The notes: generated by a model from the letters alone, not told the origin. Positions 43,520-53,425 are shown, numbered from the stretch's first letter. The stretch: DNA of 64,000 bases from Anabaena sp. WA102 (GCF_001277295.1 NZ_CP011456.1:3972001-4036000), one strand, 5' to 3'. Numbers and translations are program-made.

Positions 43520-44950
43520 TTATTTGTATCCCTTCCAATACATAACTTTTAATTCTCCCTTGGGTGTAAATACTACCTGAAAATGAGCTAGAGGTTGTTT
43601 ATTATCAGGTGCAGCTACATTTGAGCCATAAACTGATTGAAACATCTGAGGTAGAGGAGTTTCCCGGAAATGATCAAAAGCAACTTGATTAAGTGGTTCA
43701 TAGTCAGCTATTACGCCTTCTTTATTCACCGCTACTCGATATTTTAAATCCTTAGCAAAGGTAGGAGTAACACTCCAATTTTGACGAATTGTACTATACA
43801 GCTTTTGATTTAAATCCTTAATTTTACTGGTATCAGTAATTTTTTCGCCAGTTACTTCTGGTGTTTTAGCGTATCCTAACCAGGGACTAATTTCTAGAAA
43901 CCCTTTTTGGGTAAATACGACTTTGAATTGAGCAATAGGTTCATTAGGGACGCGATTAGCAGGATTATAAAGTAGTTTAGGCAGTGGTGTTTTCTCGATT
44001 GCGTCACTAGCTTTCTGATTTACTGCTTTATAACCAACGACACTACCATCGGCAGCGACACCTAAACGATACACTAAATCCTCTGGTAATCCTGAGCGAT
44101 TTGTCCAAGCTGGATGAATTTGATTGTAAACTTGGCGATTTAATGCCCGTAATTGAGATGGATCTGTTATTTCTGGAACTATCTTTAAAAGTGCTTCCAA
44201 ATCCTTGGTAACGGGGGTTTCTGATGCTGTGGGTGTGGTTGTAGGGGTGGCTGCTGCTGTGGGTGTAATTGAGGGTGATACTGATGCTGTGGGTGTGGAA
44301 GTGGAAGTGCTGGACTGTATTTCTGGTTTGACTTGAGGTGGACGGAGTTGGGGTGCAGGAATTAAACTAAAGGCTACGGCGGCTACGGCGAGGCTGGATA
44401 CGCCGACGGTAGCGGGGATTGCCTGTTTAAGCAAGGTTTGACTAGAACCACCATAACTGCGATGAACTGGGTGTAGTTCTAGGGATAATTCTGGTAAAGT
44501 CTGGCTATCAGCAAAAAACTGATCTACGGCTTCAACTAAATCAAATAATTGGACTGTGTTGAGGACGATTTGCAGCGGTTGTCCGGGGTTGTTGTTTCCC
44601 CCTTGATTGTCTGCTGTGATTTCGGAGTGAACAATTAATTTGTGTCTGTTGCTGTCAATTTTTTGTAATTCAACTAACTCTGAATTTTGATGTTCAAATT
44701 TTTTGCCTTGGGGATTGGGTATATTGCTTAAAACTTCTTGAGCGTAAGCACTAACGGCTCTAACTAAGCTTTCAAAAAATTCCCTACCTCCACTTATAGG
44801 TTGATCATAATTAGATAAATGGCATTCTGCATTCACTAATATGGATAGTTCGGGACGTAGTTCTTGAAAGTTAGCTGTCCGTGTCATGTCACTCAACCCT
44901 TCTAGGAGCAGGGTGCAATTAGGTAAACTATATTTACGTTGGATATTCAT
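43520..44950 (-). CDS. DUF4335 protein with Pro/Thr-rich linker
   Basis: A 476-aa protein. Residues 1-165 are the DUF4335 domain (YSLPNCTLLLEGLSD, FFESLVRAVSAYAQEVLS, LVEAVDQFFADSQTLPEL). A hydrophobic segment near residue 190 (VGVSSLAVAAVAFSLIP) is followed by a Thr/Pro/Ser-rich linker and two copies of a repeat of about 90 aa (LNRQVYNQIHPAW...YRLGVAADGSVVGYKAVNQ and LNQKLYSTIRQNW...YRVAVNKEGVIADYEPLNQ). DUF4335 genes usually lie next to DUF3038, as here. Function is unknown. Confidence 0.82.
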   Translation of the reverse strand: MNIQRKYSLPNCTLLLEGLSDMTRTANFQELRPELSILVNAECHLSNYDQPISGGREFFESLVRAVSAYAQEVLSNIPNPQGKKFEHQNSELVELQKIDSNRHKLIVHSEITADNQGGNNNPGQPLQIVLNTVQLFDLVEAVDQFFADSQTLPELSLELHPVHRSYGGSSQTLLKQAIPATVGVSSLAVAAVAFSLIPAPQLRPPQVKPEIQSSTSTSTPTASVSPSITPTAAATPTTTPTASETPVTKDLEALLKIVPEITDPSQLRALNRQVYNQIHPAWTNRSGLPEDLVYRLGVAADGSVVGYKAVNQKASDAIEKTPLPKLLYNPANRVPNEPIAQFKVVFTQKGFLEISPWLGYAKTPEVTGEKITDTSKIKDLNQKLYSTIRQNWSVTPTFAKDLKYRVAVNKEGVIADYEPLNQVAFDHFRETPLPQMFQSVYGSNVAAPDNKQPLAHFQVVFTPKGELKVMYWKGYK

Positions 44951-45110
44951 TTTATTTGCAAGAAAATGGGCTGAAAGCCCCGGAATTAAAACCTAAAAAA
45001 CCTAAAAATTTTTAGGCTTTAATGTCTTTTAAGCCGGGGATGAAAGCTACAAGAGGAGATTTATCCCCCAGTGACTTATGGTGTTACACTATTTGTAACA
45101 GGAAAGGTAA

Positions 45111-45737
45111 TCAATCTACTTCACCGTCAAAAAGAGAAATCCAGTACCGCTGCATTCCCGCCGTACCTGTGCAGAATAGTAATTTTCCTAATAAGTCTAT
45201 AGCTAGTTCATCTAATTTTTCATCAGAAGTTAATGCTAGTACACCGGAACGCCGGGAATTCATCCGACTTTTAAAGTGGGTTCTAAACCTTTCTAGGTAA
45301 TTAGCTAATCTTAAATTTTGTTCTGGGGGAATCTGTTTTTGGGCTAATTGTTGATATATGGTTAGTAATTGCCGAATAACGACTGTTAACCGCCGAGCGA
45401 TGTAACAAGCAATGACTACTAGAGCTTTGGCTTCTAAAATATCTAAGGGACGGCGACTATGCGCTCTCCTCATGGGGTTAGAGGCTCGCATTCGCCAAAG
45501 GTTTACCCGATTTTTGATGATTCCTTGGAGGTCTAATTCTTCCGCAAAGGATAAAATGGCTTCAGAACCGCCTAGTTCTAAGGCTTCAATGGCTAGTAAC
45601 ATTAAATCTATTTGCAATCTAGTTCTGGCTGGACATACTTGGCCTGCGATCGCTGGATCTGGTAGAGTATCCAAAATCATCGGCGTTCCCTGGGCGTTTG
45701 GGCTGTTTAAAGATGGGATACTAGCGGAGACATTCAT
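45111..45737 (-). CDS. DUF3038 protein
   Basis: The frame is open to 45821; I choose ATG 45737 (MNVSASIPSLNSPNAQGTPM) as the start, giving 208 aa. The body is helical, with ARTRLQIDLMLLAIEALELG, ILSFAEELDLQGIIKNRVNL and SRMNSRRSGVLALTSDEKLD. It is directly upstream of the DUF4335 gene on the same strand (160 bp gap with a hairpin), the conserved pairing in cyanobacteria. The function of the pair is unknown. Confidence 0.8.
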   Translation of the reverse strand: MNVSASIPSLNSPNAQGTPMILDTLPDPAIAGQVCPARTRLQIDLMLLAIEALELGGSEAILSFAEELDLQGIIKNRVNLWRMRASNPMRRAHSRRPLDILEAKALVVIACYIARRLTVVIRQLLTIYQQLAQKQIPPEQNLRLANYLERFRTHFKSRMNSRRSGVLALTSDEKLDELAIDLLGKLLFCTGTAGMQRYWISLFDGEVD

Positions 45738-45895
45738 TCTAAAAAATACCTTATGCGTTTCCAATAAAGTGATTGATATTAACCTCTTATGGCTAATCGC
45801 TGGCGCGATATGGCAGTTCAATTATATACATTACGACCTATGATTTTTGACTTTTGACTTTTAATTTTCGACTTTTGACTTGCACTTTGCGGTAC

Positions 45896-46044
45896 TAGTA
45901 GTCTGTCAAATAAATTTTGACGGATAAAGAAGAAATGAACCACGAAGGACGCAAAGAGCGAGTTAGCGAAGCGTCCCGTTAGGGATAGGAAGAAGGAAGA
46001 GGAAAAATTTATTTACCCGTCAATTAGTTCTTGACAGACTACTA
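45896..46044. mobile_element. 149-bp inverted-repeat element (TAGTAGTCTGTCAA ends)
   Basis: TAGTAGTCTGTCAA at the left and TTGACAGACTACTA at the right are exact 14-bp inverted repeats, extended imperfectly to the flanking CGTCAA. The interior carries CACGAAGGACGCAAAGAGCG-type repeat. The right end is shared with the start of the next element at 46043. A relative is at 7059-7340. Confidence 0.75.
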
Positions 46045-46172
46045 AGTAGGTGAACACAATAAAACCAAACTGTGTAAAGAAATGTAAAATCGCCCAAACC
46101 CTCTTCACTCTTGCCTCTTGCCTCTTGCCTTTTGCCTTGCCATAACGACAATTTTCAACGCTCACCTACTTA
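46043..46172 (+). mobile_element. TAAGTAGG-family element, 130 bp
   Basis: Left end TAAGTAGGTGAACACAAT, right end CGCTCACCTACTTA, giving an 11-bp inverted repeat TAAGTAGGTGA. The interior is conserved (AATCGCCCAAACCCTCTTCA) and contains TTGCCTC-type heptamers. Inserted exactly at the edge of the preceding element. Between 45822 and 46368 there is no gene. Confidence 0.88.
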
Positions 46173-46368
46173 GTACACAAAGGCGTAAATAAACCAACCA
46201 TGATAAATATCCCGAAAGCCTGTACCGTATTCGGTTTGACTTTTGACTTCCGAGAAAGCGGCGTTAGTCTCTAGGTTATGACATTATAGGGTAGGATTTG
46301 GCAGGGATTGGGGAAATTTTTCGCCTCTTACCCTTTGTTTCTTGATTGACCACTAACTACTCACAAAT

Positions 46369-46887
46369 ATGGATTTAAAATCTCTGATTCGTGATATACC
46401 AGATTTTCCTAAGCCGGGAATTTTATTTCGAGATGTCACTACTCTATTAAGCGACCCAGCGGGATTGCGATATACTATTGACCTTTTAGCACAAAAATGT
46501 TCAGAAATTGAACTTCAGGTGGATTATATTATCGGCATGGAGTCGCGGGGGTTCATTTTTGGTGCGCCTGTGGCTTATAAATTAGGTGCGGGGTTTATTC
46601 CTGTTCGCAAAAAAGGGAAATTACCAGCAGCGGTTCACTCTATTGAATATCAACTAGAATATGGTACGGATACATTAGAAGTACATCAGGATGCTTTAAA
46701 CCCAGGTTGCAAAGTTTTAATTGTGGATGATTTGATTGCTACTGGTGGTACTGCTAGTGCAACAGCAAAGTTAGTACAAAAGATTGACTGTGAACTTGTG
46801 GGGTTTGGGTTTATCATCGAACTACAAGATTTGCAAGGACGGAAACATTTACCTGATGTCCCTATTATCTCACTGGTTGAATATTAG
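46369..46887 (+). CDS. apt: Adenine phosphoribosyltransferase
   Basis: A 172-aa purine-salvage enzyme converting adenine and PRPP to AMP. Motifs: IRDIPDFPKPGILFRDVTTL at the N-terminus, GMESRGFIFGAPVAYKLGAG, FIPVRKKGKLP and the PRPP-binding loop VLIVDDLIATGGTASA. Length is normal. A palindrome GGGCGCAGGGCCTGCGCCC lies downstream at 46942-46960. Confidence 0.96.
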   Translation: MDLKSLIRDIPDFPKPGILFRDVTTLLSDPAGLRYTIDLLAQKCSEIELQVDYIIGMESRGFIFGAPVAYKLGAGFIPVRKKGKLPAAVHSIEYQLEYGTDTLEVHQDALNPGCKVLIVDDLIATGGTASATAKLVQKIDCELVGFGFIIELQDLQGRKHLPDVPIISLVEY

Positions 46888-47022
46888 TCAGTCAGGAGTT
46901 CAGGAGTATGGCTAACGCCACGCTTCGCTATCAGGAAGTAGGGGCGCAGGGCCTGCGCCCATTCAGGAGAAGAAAGAAGAAAGAAAATTATTCAATTACC
47001 AATTACCGATTACCAATCATAA

Positions 47023-48069
47023 ATGACAAATACAAAAATTTCCTTGGAGACAAGTCGAGACTGGCTGATAAGGTCAGTTACGAATGAAACTTTTATTTAT
47101 GTGATGAAACGGCTTTTACAGGCGCTATTGACGATTTTTTTAGCGTCGGCTTTGTCATTTTTTATTATGAAGTTTTCTCCAGGGGATTATGTAGATACCC
47201 TGCGACAAAATCCGAAAATTTCCCCAGAACGGATTGAAGAAATTAGACAGCAATTTGGTTTAGATAAATCTTGGCCAGAACAGTTTGGATTTTGGTTGCA
47301 GCAAATCGTCACTAAAGGTGATTTTGGCACAAGTTTTGTTTATCAACGTTCTGTGTCGTCGCTGTTATGGGAAAGAGTTCCAGCCACGTTGTTATTAGCG
47401 ATCGCTTCTTTAATTATCACATGGGCGATCGCTATTCCTTTGGGGATTCTCGCGGCTGTGAAACAAAATCGCCGCACTGACCAGGTTTTACAGATAATTA
47501 GTTATGCTGGTCAAGGTATTCCCAGTTTTATCACTGTCTTATTTTTGCTATTTTTTGCTCAACTGACTACGCCACTTTTTCCAGTGGGTAATATGACCAG
47601 TATTAATCATGCCGACCTGACATGGTTAGGTAAAATACTGGATATCGCTTGGCATTCAATTTTACCATTAATTGCTTTAAGTATTACCAGTTTTGCTGGT
47701 TTACAACGGATTATGCGTGGTCAATTATTGGATGTTTTACGCCAAGATTATATTCAAACTGCTCGCGCTAAAGGACTTCCAGAAAACCGAGTTATTTATG
47801 TTCATGCTTTGCGAAATGCTATTAACCCATTAATTACTTTATTGGGTTTTGAATTAGCAGGTTTGTTAGGTGGTGCATTTATTACAGAAAATTTCTTCAA
47901 CTGGCCAGGTTTAGGGAAATTAACTCTACAAGCTGTTTTAGCCAAAGACCAATATTTAGTCATGGCCAGCTTGGTAATGAGTGCAGTATTATTAATTATT
48001 GGTAATTTAATCGCTGACTTAATTTTAAAAGCAGCAGATCCGAGAATTAAATTAGAAGACTTAAATTAA
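47023..48069 (+). CDS. ABC transporter permease (DppB/OppB type)
   Basis: A 348-aa inner-membrane permease. After about 28 residues that vary in the family, TM1 begins (RLLQALLTIFLASALSFFIM). GDYVDTLRQNPKISPERIEE, GLDKSWPEQF, FGTSFVYQRSV and the cytoplasmic EAA loop (LRQDYIQTARAKGLPENRVI) identify the peptide/nickel (Dpp/Opp) permease family, with six TM helices. The partner permease, binding protein and ATPases are not adjacent, which is common for such genes in cyanobacteria. Substrate is unknown. Confidence 0.92.
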   Translation: MTNTKISLETSRDWLIRSVTNETFIYVMKRLLQALLTIFLASALSFFIMKFSPGDYVDTLRQNPKISPERIEEIRQQFGLDKSWPEQFGFWLQQIVTKGDFGTSFVYQRSVSSLLWERVPATLLLAIASLIITWAIAIPLGILAAVKQNRRTDQVLQIISYAGQGIPSFITVLFLLFFAQLTTPLFPVGNMTSINHADLTWLGKILDIAWHSILPLIALSITSFAGLQRIMRGQLLDVLRQDYIQTARAKGLPENRVIYVHALRNAINPLITLLGFELAGLLGGAFITENFFNWPGLGKLTLQAVLAKDQYLVMASLVMSAVLLIIGNLIADLILKAADPRIKLEDLN

Positions 48070-48136
48070 GAAAGTAGGGGCGCAGGGCCTGCGCCCTTAA
48101 CTCCACCAATCACCAATTACCAATCACCAATCACCA

Positions 48137-48409
48137 ATGATTTATTATATTATTCGTTCTAGAAGTGATGGTAAATATCTCACAGCCCGCGTTGATGATG
48201 ATACATCAGGATATTTATTATTGTTTAAAGAAGATTTCGAGGCAATGAGTTATCTAAATACTCATGCTGCCGATTTAGCAAACCGCTTGACAGTCGAACC
48301 TCTTGCTAGTAACCAAATAGGTAGTTTGCTCAAACGTTGGGGTTTTGCAGGTGTGGGAATTGTCAACGATCCCTTATTACCTGAAATTGAATTTTTACAG
48401 CATATTTAA
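48137..48409 (+). CDS. Small conserved protein, unknown function
   Basis: A 90-aa protein: MIYYIIRSRSDGKYLTARVD, LLLFKEDFEAMSYLNTHA, then LLKRWGFAGVGIVNDPLLPE. It looks like a single alpha/beta domain with no signal. I have no function for it. The next gene's start is 22 nt after its stop, so they are probably co-transcribed. Confidence 0.65.
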   Translation: MIYYIIRSRSDGKYLTARVDDDTSGYLLLFKEDFEAMSYLNTHAADLANRLTVEPLASNQIGSLLKRWGFAGVGIVNDPLLPEIEFLQHI

Positions 48410-48431
48410 ATATCAACAAAGCAGTAAAAGT

Positions 48432-48863
48432 ATGAACATGAAATTAGCGATTTATACTACATTATTGACGATAGCCTTGCTGTTAATGCCAATTAACTAT
48501 AGGCTAACATTAGCAGGGACTTGTGCTTCTCGTTGTGGTTCTGCACCCCTACATTTTACGCCAGGACAATATATTCGGGTGAAAGTTGTGAATCACAGTT
48601 ATGGATCTGTGAAATTAGAACAGTTACCAGAAATAAGACAAACAACCTTAAAGCCGGGACAAAAATTACAATTTGACCTACGAGGGGACGAACTTACCGA
48701 ATTTTCTCTGATGTTTTGGGATGATGGGGGAAGATATGTAAAAGGTGTGGTGTCTAAACCGAATTTTGGGACATTGGTTTTAGAAATTCGTCCTAATAGT
48801 CGAGATTATCCAGGCTATCGCTCTCTTTATATTCGCAATAATGGACAAGTTAGTTTATTGTAG
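48432..48863 (+). CDS. Exported protein, unknown function
   Basis: ATG at 48432 gives 143 aa with a signal peptide (KLAIYTTLLTIALLLMPINY, likely cleaved after TLAG). The mature part starts with two cysteines (TCASRCGS) and is beta-rich: GQYIRVKVVNHSYGSVKLEQ, LKPGQKLQFDLRGDELTEFS and LVLEIRPNSRDYPGYRSLYI. It resembles small periplasmic or cell-surface domains of cyanobacteria; I do not assign a role. Confidence 0.7.
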   Translation: MNMKLAIYTTLLTIALLLMPINYRLTLAGTCASRCGSAPLHFTPGQYIRVKVVNHSYGSVKLEQLPEIRQTTLKPGQKLQFDLRGDELTEFSLMFWDDGGRYVKGVVSKPNFGTLVLEIRPNSRDYPGYRSLYIRNNGQVSLL

Positions 48864-48898
48864 TGTAAAGGAGCTTATATTTAACATAAATCTTACAA

Positions 48899-49024
48899 TA
48901 TGGTAATATCGGCTCTAGTAAAGGCAGGGAATTTACCGCTATTGGTGATGGTGTTAATCTCGGTTTCTGGATATTATTATCTACAGGGAAAATATACAGG
49001 AACTTTTACCTTTTTGTTGTATAG
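48899..49024 (+). pseudogene. Fragment of a class III adenylate/guanylate cyclase
   Basis: The frame reads YGNIGSSKGREFTAIGDGVN before diverging and stopping. GNIGS..REFTAIGDGVNLA is the substrate-binding core of class III nucleotide cyclases, so this is a short remnant of a lost cyclase gene. Confidence 0.55.
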
Positions 49025-49123
49025 GAATGGAATAGACGGAAAATGAAGGTATAATAAATAGTTAGGCTTGTCAATTTAATGACCTTTAATTGAATACTCA
49101 AAAAGAATTTACTTTTATTAAGA

Positions 49124-49253
49124 TAAGTAGGTGAACACAATAAAACCAAACTGTGTAAAGAAATGTAAAATCGCCCAAACCCTCTTCACTCTTGCCTCTT
49201 GCCTCTTGCCTTTTGCCTTGCCATAACGACAATTTTCAACGCTCACCTACTTA
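49124..49253 (+). mobile_element. TAAGTAGG-family element, 130 bp, at the AIPR gene start
   Basis: Same length and nearly the same sequence as the copy at 46043. Its right end (CACCTACTTA) lies one base before the AIPR start codon at 49255, so the AIPR leader and any ribosome binding site are inside the element. Confidence 0.9.
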
Positions 49254-49254
49254 T

Positions 49255-51126
49255 ATGCTTACGAAAGAATTTTACAACGTAATTGATAGCAACCTTAATA
49301 TACTTTTAGAAAAATATCAAGATGATGAATTCATAAAAAAACATAAAAAACATAAAGGTGCTATAAACAATCAAAAATCTTATGCCCTCTTAATTTGGTT
49401 TCTCGAATTTTACGGTAGAAAATCTAACTACAAAGATTTTATTACGGATGGTGACAAAGATAGTTCTTGCGACATTGTTTTTGATAACACAAACAATCAA
49501 GGAGATAAAATTTTTTATGTCGTTCAGTCAAAATGGAACAATGCTGATAATTCAGAAAAAGAAACTGATAAGGATGAAATACTGAAAGCACTTAATGATT
49601 TTGACACTATTTTACGAGGAGAAAAACAAAATGTTAATGAAAAAATCAAAGCAAAATTAGAGGATTTGGATAATCACCTCAAAGCTAATGGAGAGGTTAA
49701 ATTTATATTTTTGACACTTTCTCAATATAAAGGAGGAGCGGATGAAAACATTAGTGTTTTTAGAAAAAATGATGAAAAAACTAAATTTGAAGTAATTGAT
49801 ATAAATCGCATAAAAGTAGATTATATTGACAGAATATATAAAAAAATAGAACCTTTAAATCCTCTAGAAAGTTATCAAAATCCAGAAGAAAATCCTGTTA
49901 CTCTAGAAATAGTTCAAAAAAATGGAGTTGTTAAAATAGAGAAGCCTTTTGAGGCATATATGTTTTTACTTCGCCCCAAAAGTATCTATGATTTATTTGA
50001 AAAATATGGATTTGCTCTTTTTTATAAAAACGTCAGAAATCCTCTCCTTCAATCACAATTCAATGAAGATATAGAAAGAACTGCGGTGGACAATCCTGCC
50101 TATTTTTGGTACTACAATAATGGTATTACAGCAATTACTTATTTCTTACCTAGTATTGGTAGAAAAGCTGAAAAAATAGAATTAACAGGATTGCAAATTA
50201 TTAATGGCGCACAAACTGTTTATGCCATTTATCGAGCTTACAAAGATGCCTCACCAACGAAGCGCAAGCAGATGGATAGTGAATCTTTGGTGACTTTGCG
50301 CTTATTAAAATCAGGCGGAAAAGATTTTGATTTGAATGTTACTAGGTATACTAATTCCCAAAATCCCGTAGATGATAGAGATTTCTGTGCTAATGACGAT
50401 ATACAGATAATGCTGCAAAACGCATCCTATCAAACTAATTTTTGGTATGAAAAACGACGTGATGAATTTAGAGAAACTCCAGAAAATATAGAAACAGTTT
50501 CAAATTCTGTGTTTGCAAATACCTATTTAGCTTACCATTTGCAAGATCCTTCTAGTGTTTTAAAGAACTACAATCAACAAAAACAAACGAGTAAAAACTT
50601 GAATTTTATCTCTCATAAAGAACATAAAGATGGTCTTTATGAAAAAATATTCAATGATGAAACAACATTTGAAAATATGCTATGTGGATTGTATGTTTTT
50701 GGCGTAATTTATGCTGCTGTACCCCTTCCTTATGAGGAGACTTTTAACGTTGGTTTATATCATTTATTGGCTTTGTTTAAAGTAGGCTTTACAAAATATT
50801 TAAAAGCAAAATTTGATGATAGAATAAATGCAAACAAATATATCATCAAAATTTATGAACAAGATGACAAAAAAATTATGATTCAAACTTTTAACTTTAT
50901 TGATCAGTTTGTTAGGCACCAAGTTGAAGTAAGCGACAATGAGGAAAAAACAGCAGAAAGAATATTCAAGTTCTTATTTGAACCGGCTCACTATGAGAAA
51001 ATCAAAGAAGCCTTGGAAAATTTAGAACTTTCCGTCGAGGATATTGAAAATGTGATTATTGAAGATAACGAACAACTTATTGAGAGAGAAACCAACGCAG
51101 AAAATAATAGCGAAAACAATGATTGA
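49255..51126 (+). CDS. AIPR-family abortive-infection phage-resistance protein
   Basis: I choose ATG 49255 (MLTKEFYNVIDSNLNILLEK), because earlier in-frame codons are repeat sequence; this gives 623 aa. The N-terminal 200 residues look like a PD-(D/E)xK-type nuclease: SSCDIVFD (Asp73) and IFYVVQSKW (Gln91-x-Lys93). The centre has the AIPR hallmarks FYKNVRNPL, NPAYFWYYNNGITAI, LQIINGAQTVYAI and TRYTNSQNPVDDRDF. The C-terminus is acidic. AIPR proteins are linked to phage resistance, likely by nucleic-acid cleavage on infection; mechanism here is inferred. It is AT-richer than neighbouring genes and flanked by inverted miniature elements, consistent with transfer. Confidence 0.86.
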   Translation: MLTKEFYNVIDSNLNILLEKYQDDEFIKKHKKHKGAINNQKSYALLIWFLEFYGRKSNYKDFITDGDKDSSCDIVFDNTNNQGDKIFYVVQSKWNNADNSEKETDKDEILKALNDFDTILRGEKQNVNEKIKAKLEDLDNHLKANGEVKFIFLTLSQYKGGADENISVFRKNDEKTKFEVIDINRIKVDYIDRIYKKIEPLNPLESYQNPEENPVTLEIVQKNGVVKIEKPFEAYMFLLRPKSIYDLFEKYGFALFYKNVRNPLLQSQFNEDIERTAVDNPAYFWYYNNGITAITYFLPSIGRKAEKIELTGLQIINGAQTVYAIYRAYKDASPTKRKQMDSESLVTLRLLKSGGKDFDLNVTRYTNSQNPVDDRDFCANDDIQIMLQNASYQTNFWYEKRRDEFRETPENIETVSNSVFANTYLAYHLQDPSSVLKNYNQQKQTSKNLNFISHKEHKDGLYEKIFNDETTFENMLCGLYVFGVIYAAVPLPYEETFNVGLYHLLALFKVGFTKYLKAKFDDRINANKYIIKIYEQDDKKIMIQTFNFIDQFVRHQVEVSDNEEKTAERIFKFLFEPAHYEKIKEALENLELSVEDIENVIIEDNEQLIERETNAENNSENND

Positions 51127-51191
51127 TACACAATAGTAGGGGCGGGGTTTCCCCGCCTCCATTGTATTTTATGAGAACGAGAATTGCTGTA

Positions 51192-53408
51192 TCAAATAGG
51201 AAACTGATAGATAAGCACCTTGCCTTGCCAATTTTCCTCTACAAATACAAGATATTCATCATTAGCACGACGGAAAGCACGGATACCATAGGGAATATCA
51301 ACCCAACCACTTTCTTTACCAACTTCTGCACCTGGAGTCATTTTTTTCACGAGTTCTCCCGTAGCAGTTTTGTAAACATATACCTCTGCGGTTTTTACAC
51401 CCACTGCAAACACATAATCACCAGCTACACTCATAGCTGCGGTAGCAACTAATCCTTTACCTGTAGTGTCGTAGGGAACGACAGTGCGCCATTTGGGAGT
51501 GCGATTTCCTTTACTCCAATTATCAAAGCGAGCAATTTCTGATCCTATGACTTTGGCATCATCAGCAAATGCCGGATGTTCAATCGTAAAACCGGATAAA
51601 TACATAGTATCTGTTTCGGGAAAATACTCAATCCGTCGCAAGTCTTTGAAGGTGCTAGGAGTTTTGAGTTTTTTCATCGAACTATAGGTGTAAATGGGAT
51701 TTCCTTTACTATCTAATCCCTGTAAAGGATAATGACGAATGCCATCTTCAGTTCGCAAAGTTTTCCAAACATCTCCTTTGCTATCTACCCACCAACCTCC
51801 GATATAGGGATAGTCTTTACTGCTATCATATTCATTTTTTTCAAATGCACCATTGCCATTACTATCGCGCCAAATCCATTCTCCGTTTGCAGGTTGATTG
51901 GGTGGCCAATTGCCACCAATAGATTGTTTATTCTGATCATTAGTACCAACAAACATCCCAGCAGGAATTGCAATTTCACCATCTGTATTCGGTTGAAACC
52001 GATAAATTTGCAAAAAGCTATTGTACATATCTGTCAGGAATACAAAAGGTTTACCTTGAATCCGCCGCACAAAAGTTCCATCTGGTGATGTATGTAGACG
52101 TGGATCTTGAGCGTATTTAAAAGGATTAAGTGTGTAGGCTTTATAAGTCCACTGTTTACCAGCAGACTTGCTATAATCCATGACATATTTTTCTTGTTTG
52201 GTGAATATATTTACACCATCTGTTTTTGGATCTGTATCTGCATTATCTACAAATATTAATCCTAGTAATTGCCATACTATTTTTCCTGATGGCGAAAATT
52301 TTCTTAAATCTGTTCCCGATGCATTAAAGCCATTATTATTTACATAAATATTGCCTTTGGCATCTGTACCAACTCCAGTAATGCCGTAGAGTTTGGATGT
52401 TTTTACTTCTCCAGGTACACCACCAAAAACACCTTTTTTATCCCCAAAAGTATCCACCCGAACTGGCTGATTATTAATATTGTAAATTACCAATTGTTGA
52501 TTAATCCCATTTTCTGCTACTAACAGTCTACCGAGATTATCAATGGCTAATGCTGATGGTTTATCAACATCTGTAATTTCTTTAGGTAATTTCTTTCCGG
52601 CTGGAGAATAATTGACAATTTTTCCAAATTTAGCACCTTTTTGATTTTGAATAATCCACAAACTACCTTTTTTATCAATGGTAATTTTTTCGGGACTATT
52701 AACGGTAAATTTGTTTATTTCTGCCATTGTTTCGGTGTTATAAACCCGAACAATATTCTCCCCAGCATTGCTAACAAATAGGTGATTATTTATTGTTGCT
52801 ATTCCTGTGACTTCATGACTTTTGCTGGTAATTAACATACTTTTATCCCAGCCATTCCCTTTCTCAAAAGGTGCAGGTTTTCCTGTTAAGTCATAACGTC
52901 TGACGCAATACCAAGTTTGTCCTTGGGGAGGATAATCTTCTTTTGTTTGATCTACTCCACCTTGAATCATAGAAATATAAATATATTTGCTATTTACTGT
53001 TATTGCTTTACCCCCTAAACGATTCCAACCATGTGTATCTTCGAGGATAAAAATTGGTTTACCATCTTTATATATTCCTGCTTCACTACCAGCTTCATCC
53101 CAAGCACTATTTGTATAAATTGTTCCATCATCTTTGACATACATTCCTTCTATATTATTTTGTACTCGCAATTTACCATTACCAATGGTATTTCCTAACC
53201 AAGAAGTAATATATGTAATTTCAGGAGTTCTGACTGCTTTGGATTTTTTAGTTGTGGCTAAATCCATTGTCATACCGACAAATGTTACGAGTAGTCCACA
53301 GGTTAAACCCAATAAAATATTGAAAGTTATTTTTTTTCGCCAATATCCCCTCGAAAATAAGTTATGAAGATATTGATAAAGTTTGTAGCAAGTTTTACTA
53401 ATCTGCAT
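51192..53408 (-). CDS. Exported beta-propeller (NHL/SMP-30-like) protein
   Basis: ATG at 53408 (MQISKTCYKLYQYLHNLFSR) gives 738 aa; the upstream in-frame codons come from a repeat. A single membrane segment (NILLGLTCGLLVTFVGMTM) anchors or exports it. The rest is a series of blade-like motifs: GTIYTNSAW, ITIDKKGSLWIIQNQKGAKF, LAIDNLGRLLVAENGI and VGTDAKGNIYVNNNGFNASG. DSNGNGAFEKNEY looks like an EF-hand-type calcium loop. Function is unknown; it could be a surface binding or sugar-lactone-related protein. It converges with the AIPR gene, 65 bp between stops. Confidence 0.75.
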   Translation of the reverse strand: MQISKTCYKLYQYLHNLFSRGYWRKKITFNILLGLTCGLLVTFVGMTMDLATTKKSKAVRTPEITYITSWLGNTIGNGKLRVQNNIEGMYVKDDGTIYTNSAWDEAGSEAGIYKDGKPIFILEDTHGWNRLGGKAITVNSKYIYISMIQGGVDQTKEDYPPQGQTWYCVRRYDLTGKPAPFEKGNGWDKSMLITSKSHEVTGIATINNHLFVSNAGENIVRVYNTETMAEINKFTVNSPEKITIDKKGSLWIIQNQKGAKFGKIVNYSPAGKKLPKEITDVDKPSALAIDNLGRLLVAENGINQQLVIYNINNQPVRVDTFGDKKGVFGGVPGEVKTSKLYGITGVGTDAKGNIYVNNNGFNASGTDLRKFSPSGKIVWQLLGLIFVDNADTDPKTDGVNIFTKQEKYVMDYSKSAGKQWTYKAYTLNPFKYAQDPRLHTSPDGTFVRRIQGKPFVFLTDMYNSFLQIYRFQPNTDGEIAIPAGMFVGTNDQNKQSIGGNWPPNQPANGEWIWRDSNGNGAFEKNEYDSSKDYPYIGGWWVDSKGDVWKTLRTEDGIRHYPLQGLDSKGNPIYTYSSMKKLKTPSTFKDLRRIEYFPETDTMYLSGFTIEHPAFADDAKVIGSEIARFDNWSKGNRTPKWRTVVPYDTTGKGLVATAAMSVAGDYVFAVGVKTAEVYVYKTATGELVKKMTPGAEVGKESGWVDIPYGIRAFRRANDEYLVFVEENWQGKVLIYQFPI

Positions 53409-53425
53409 AAATAATTCGGTTGCTG

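Noticed and set aside
49192..49254. Upstream in-frame extension of the AIPR gene
   Set aside because: These 21 codons are inside the 130-bp element; the family-like N-terminus begins at 49255.
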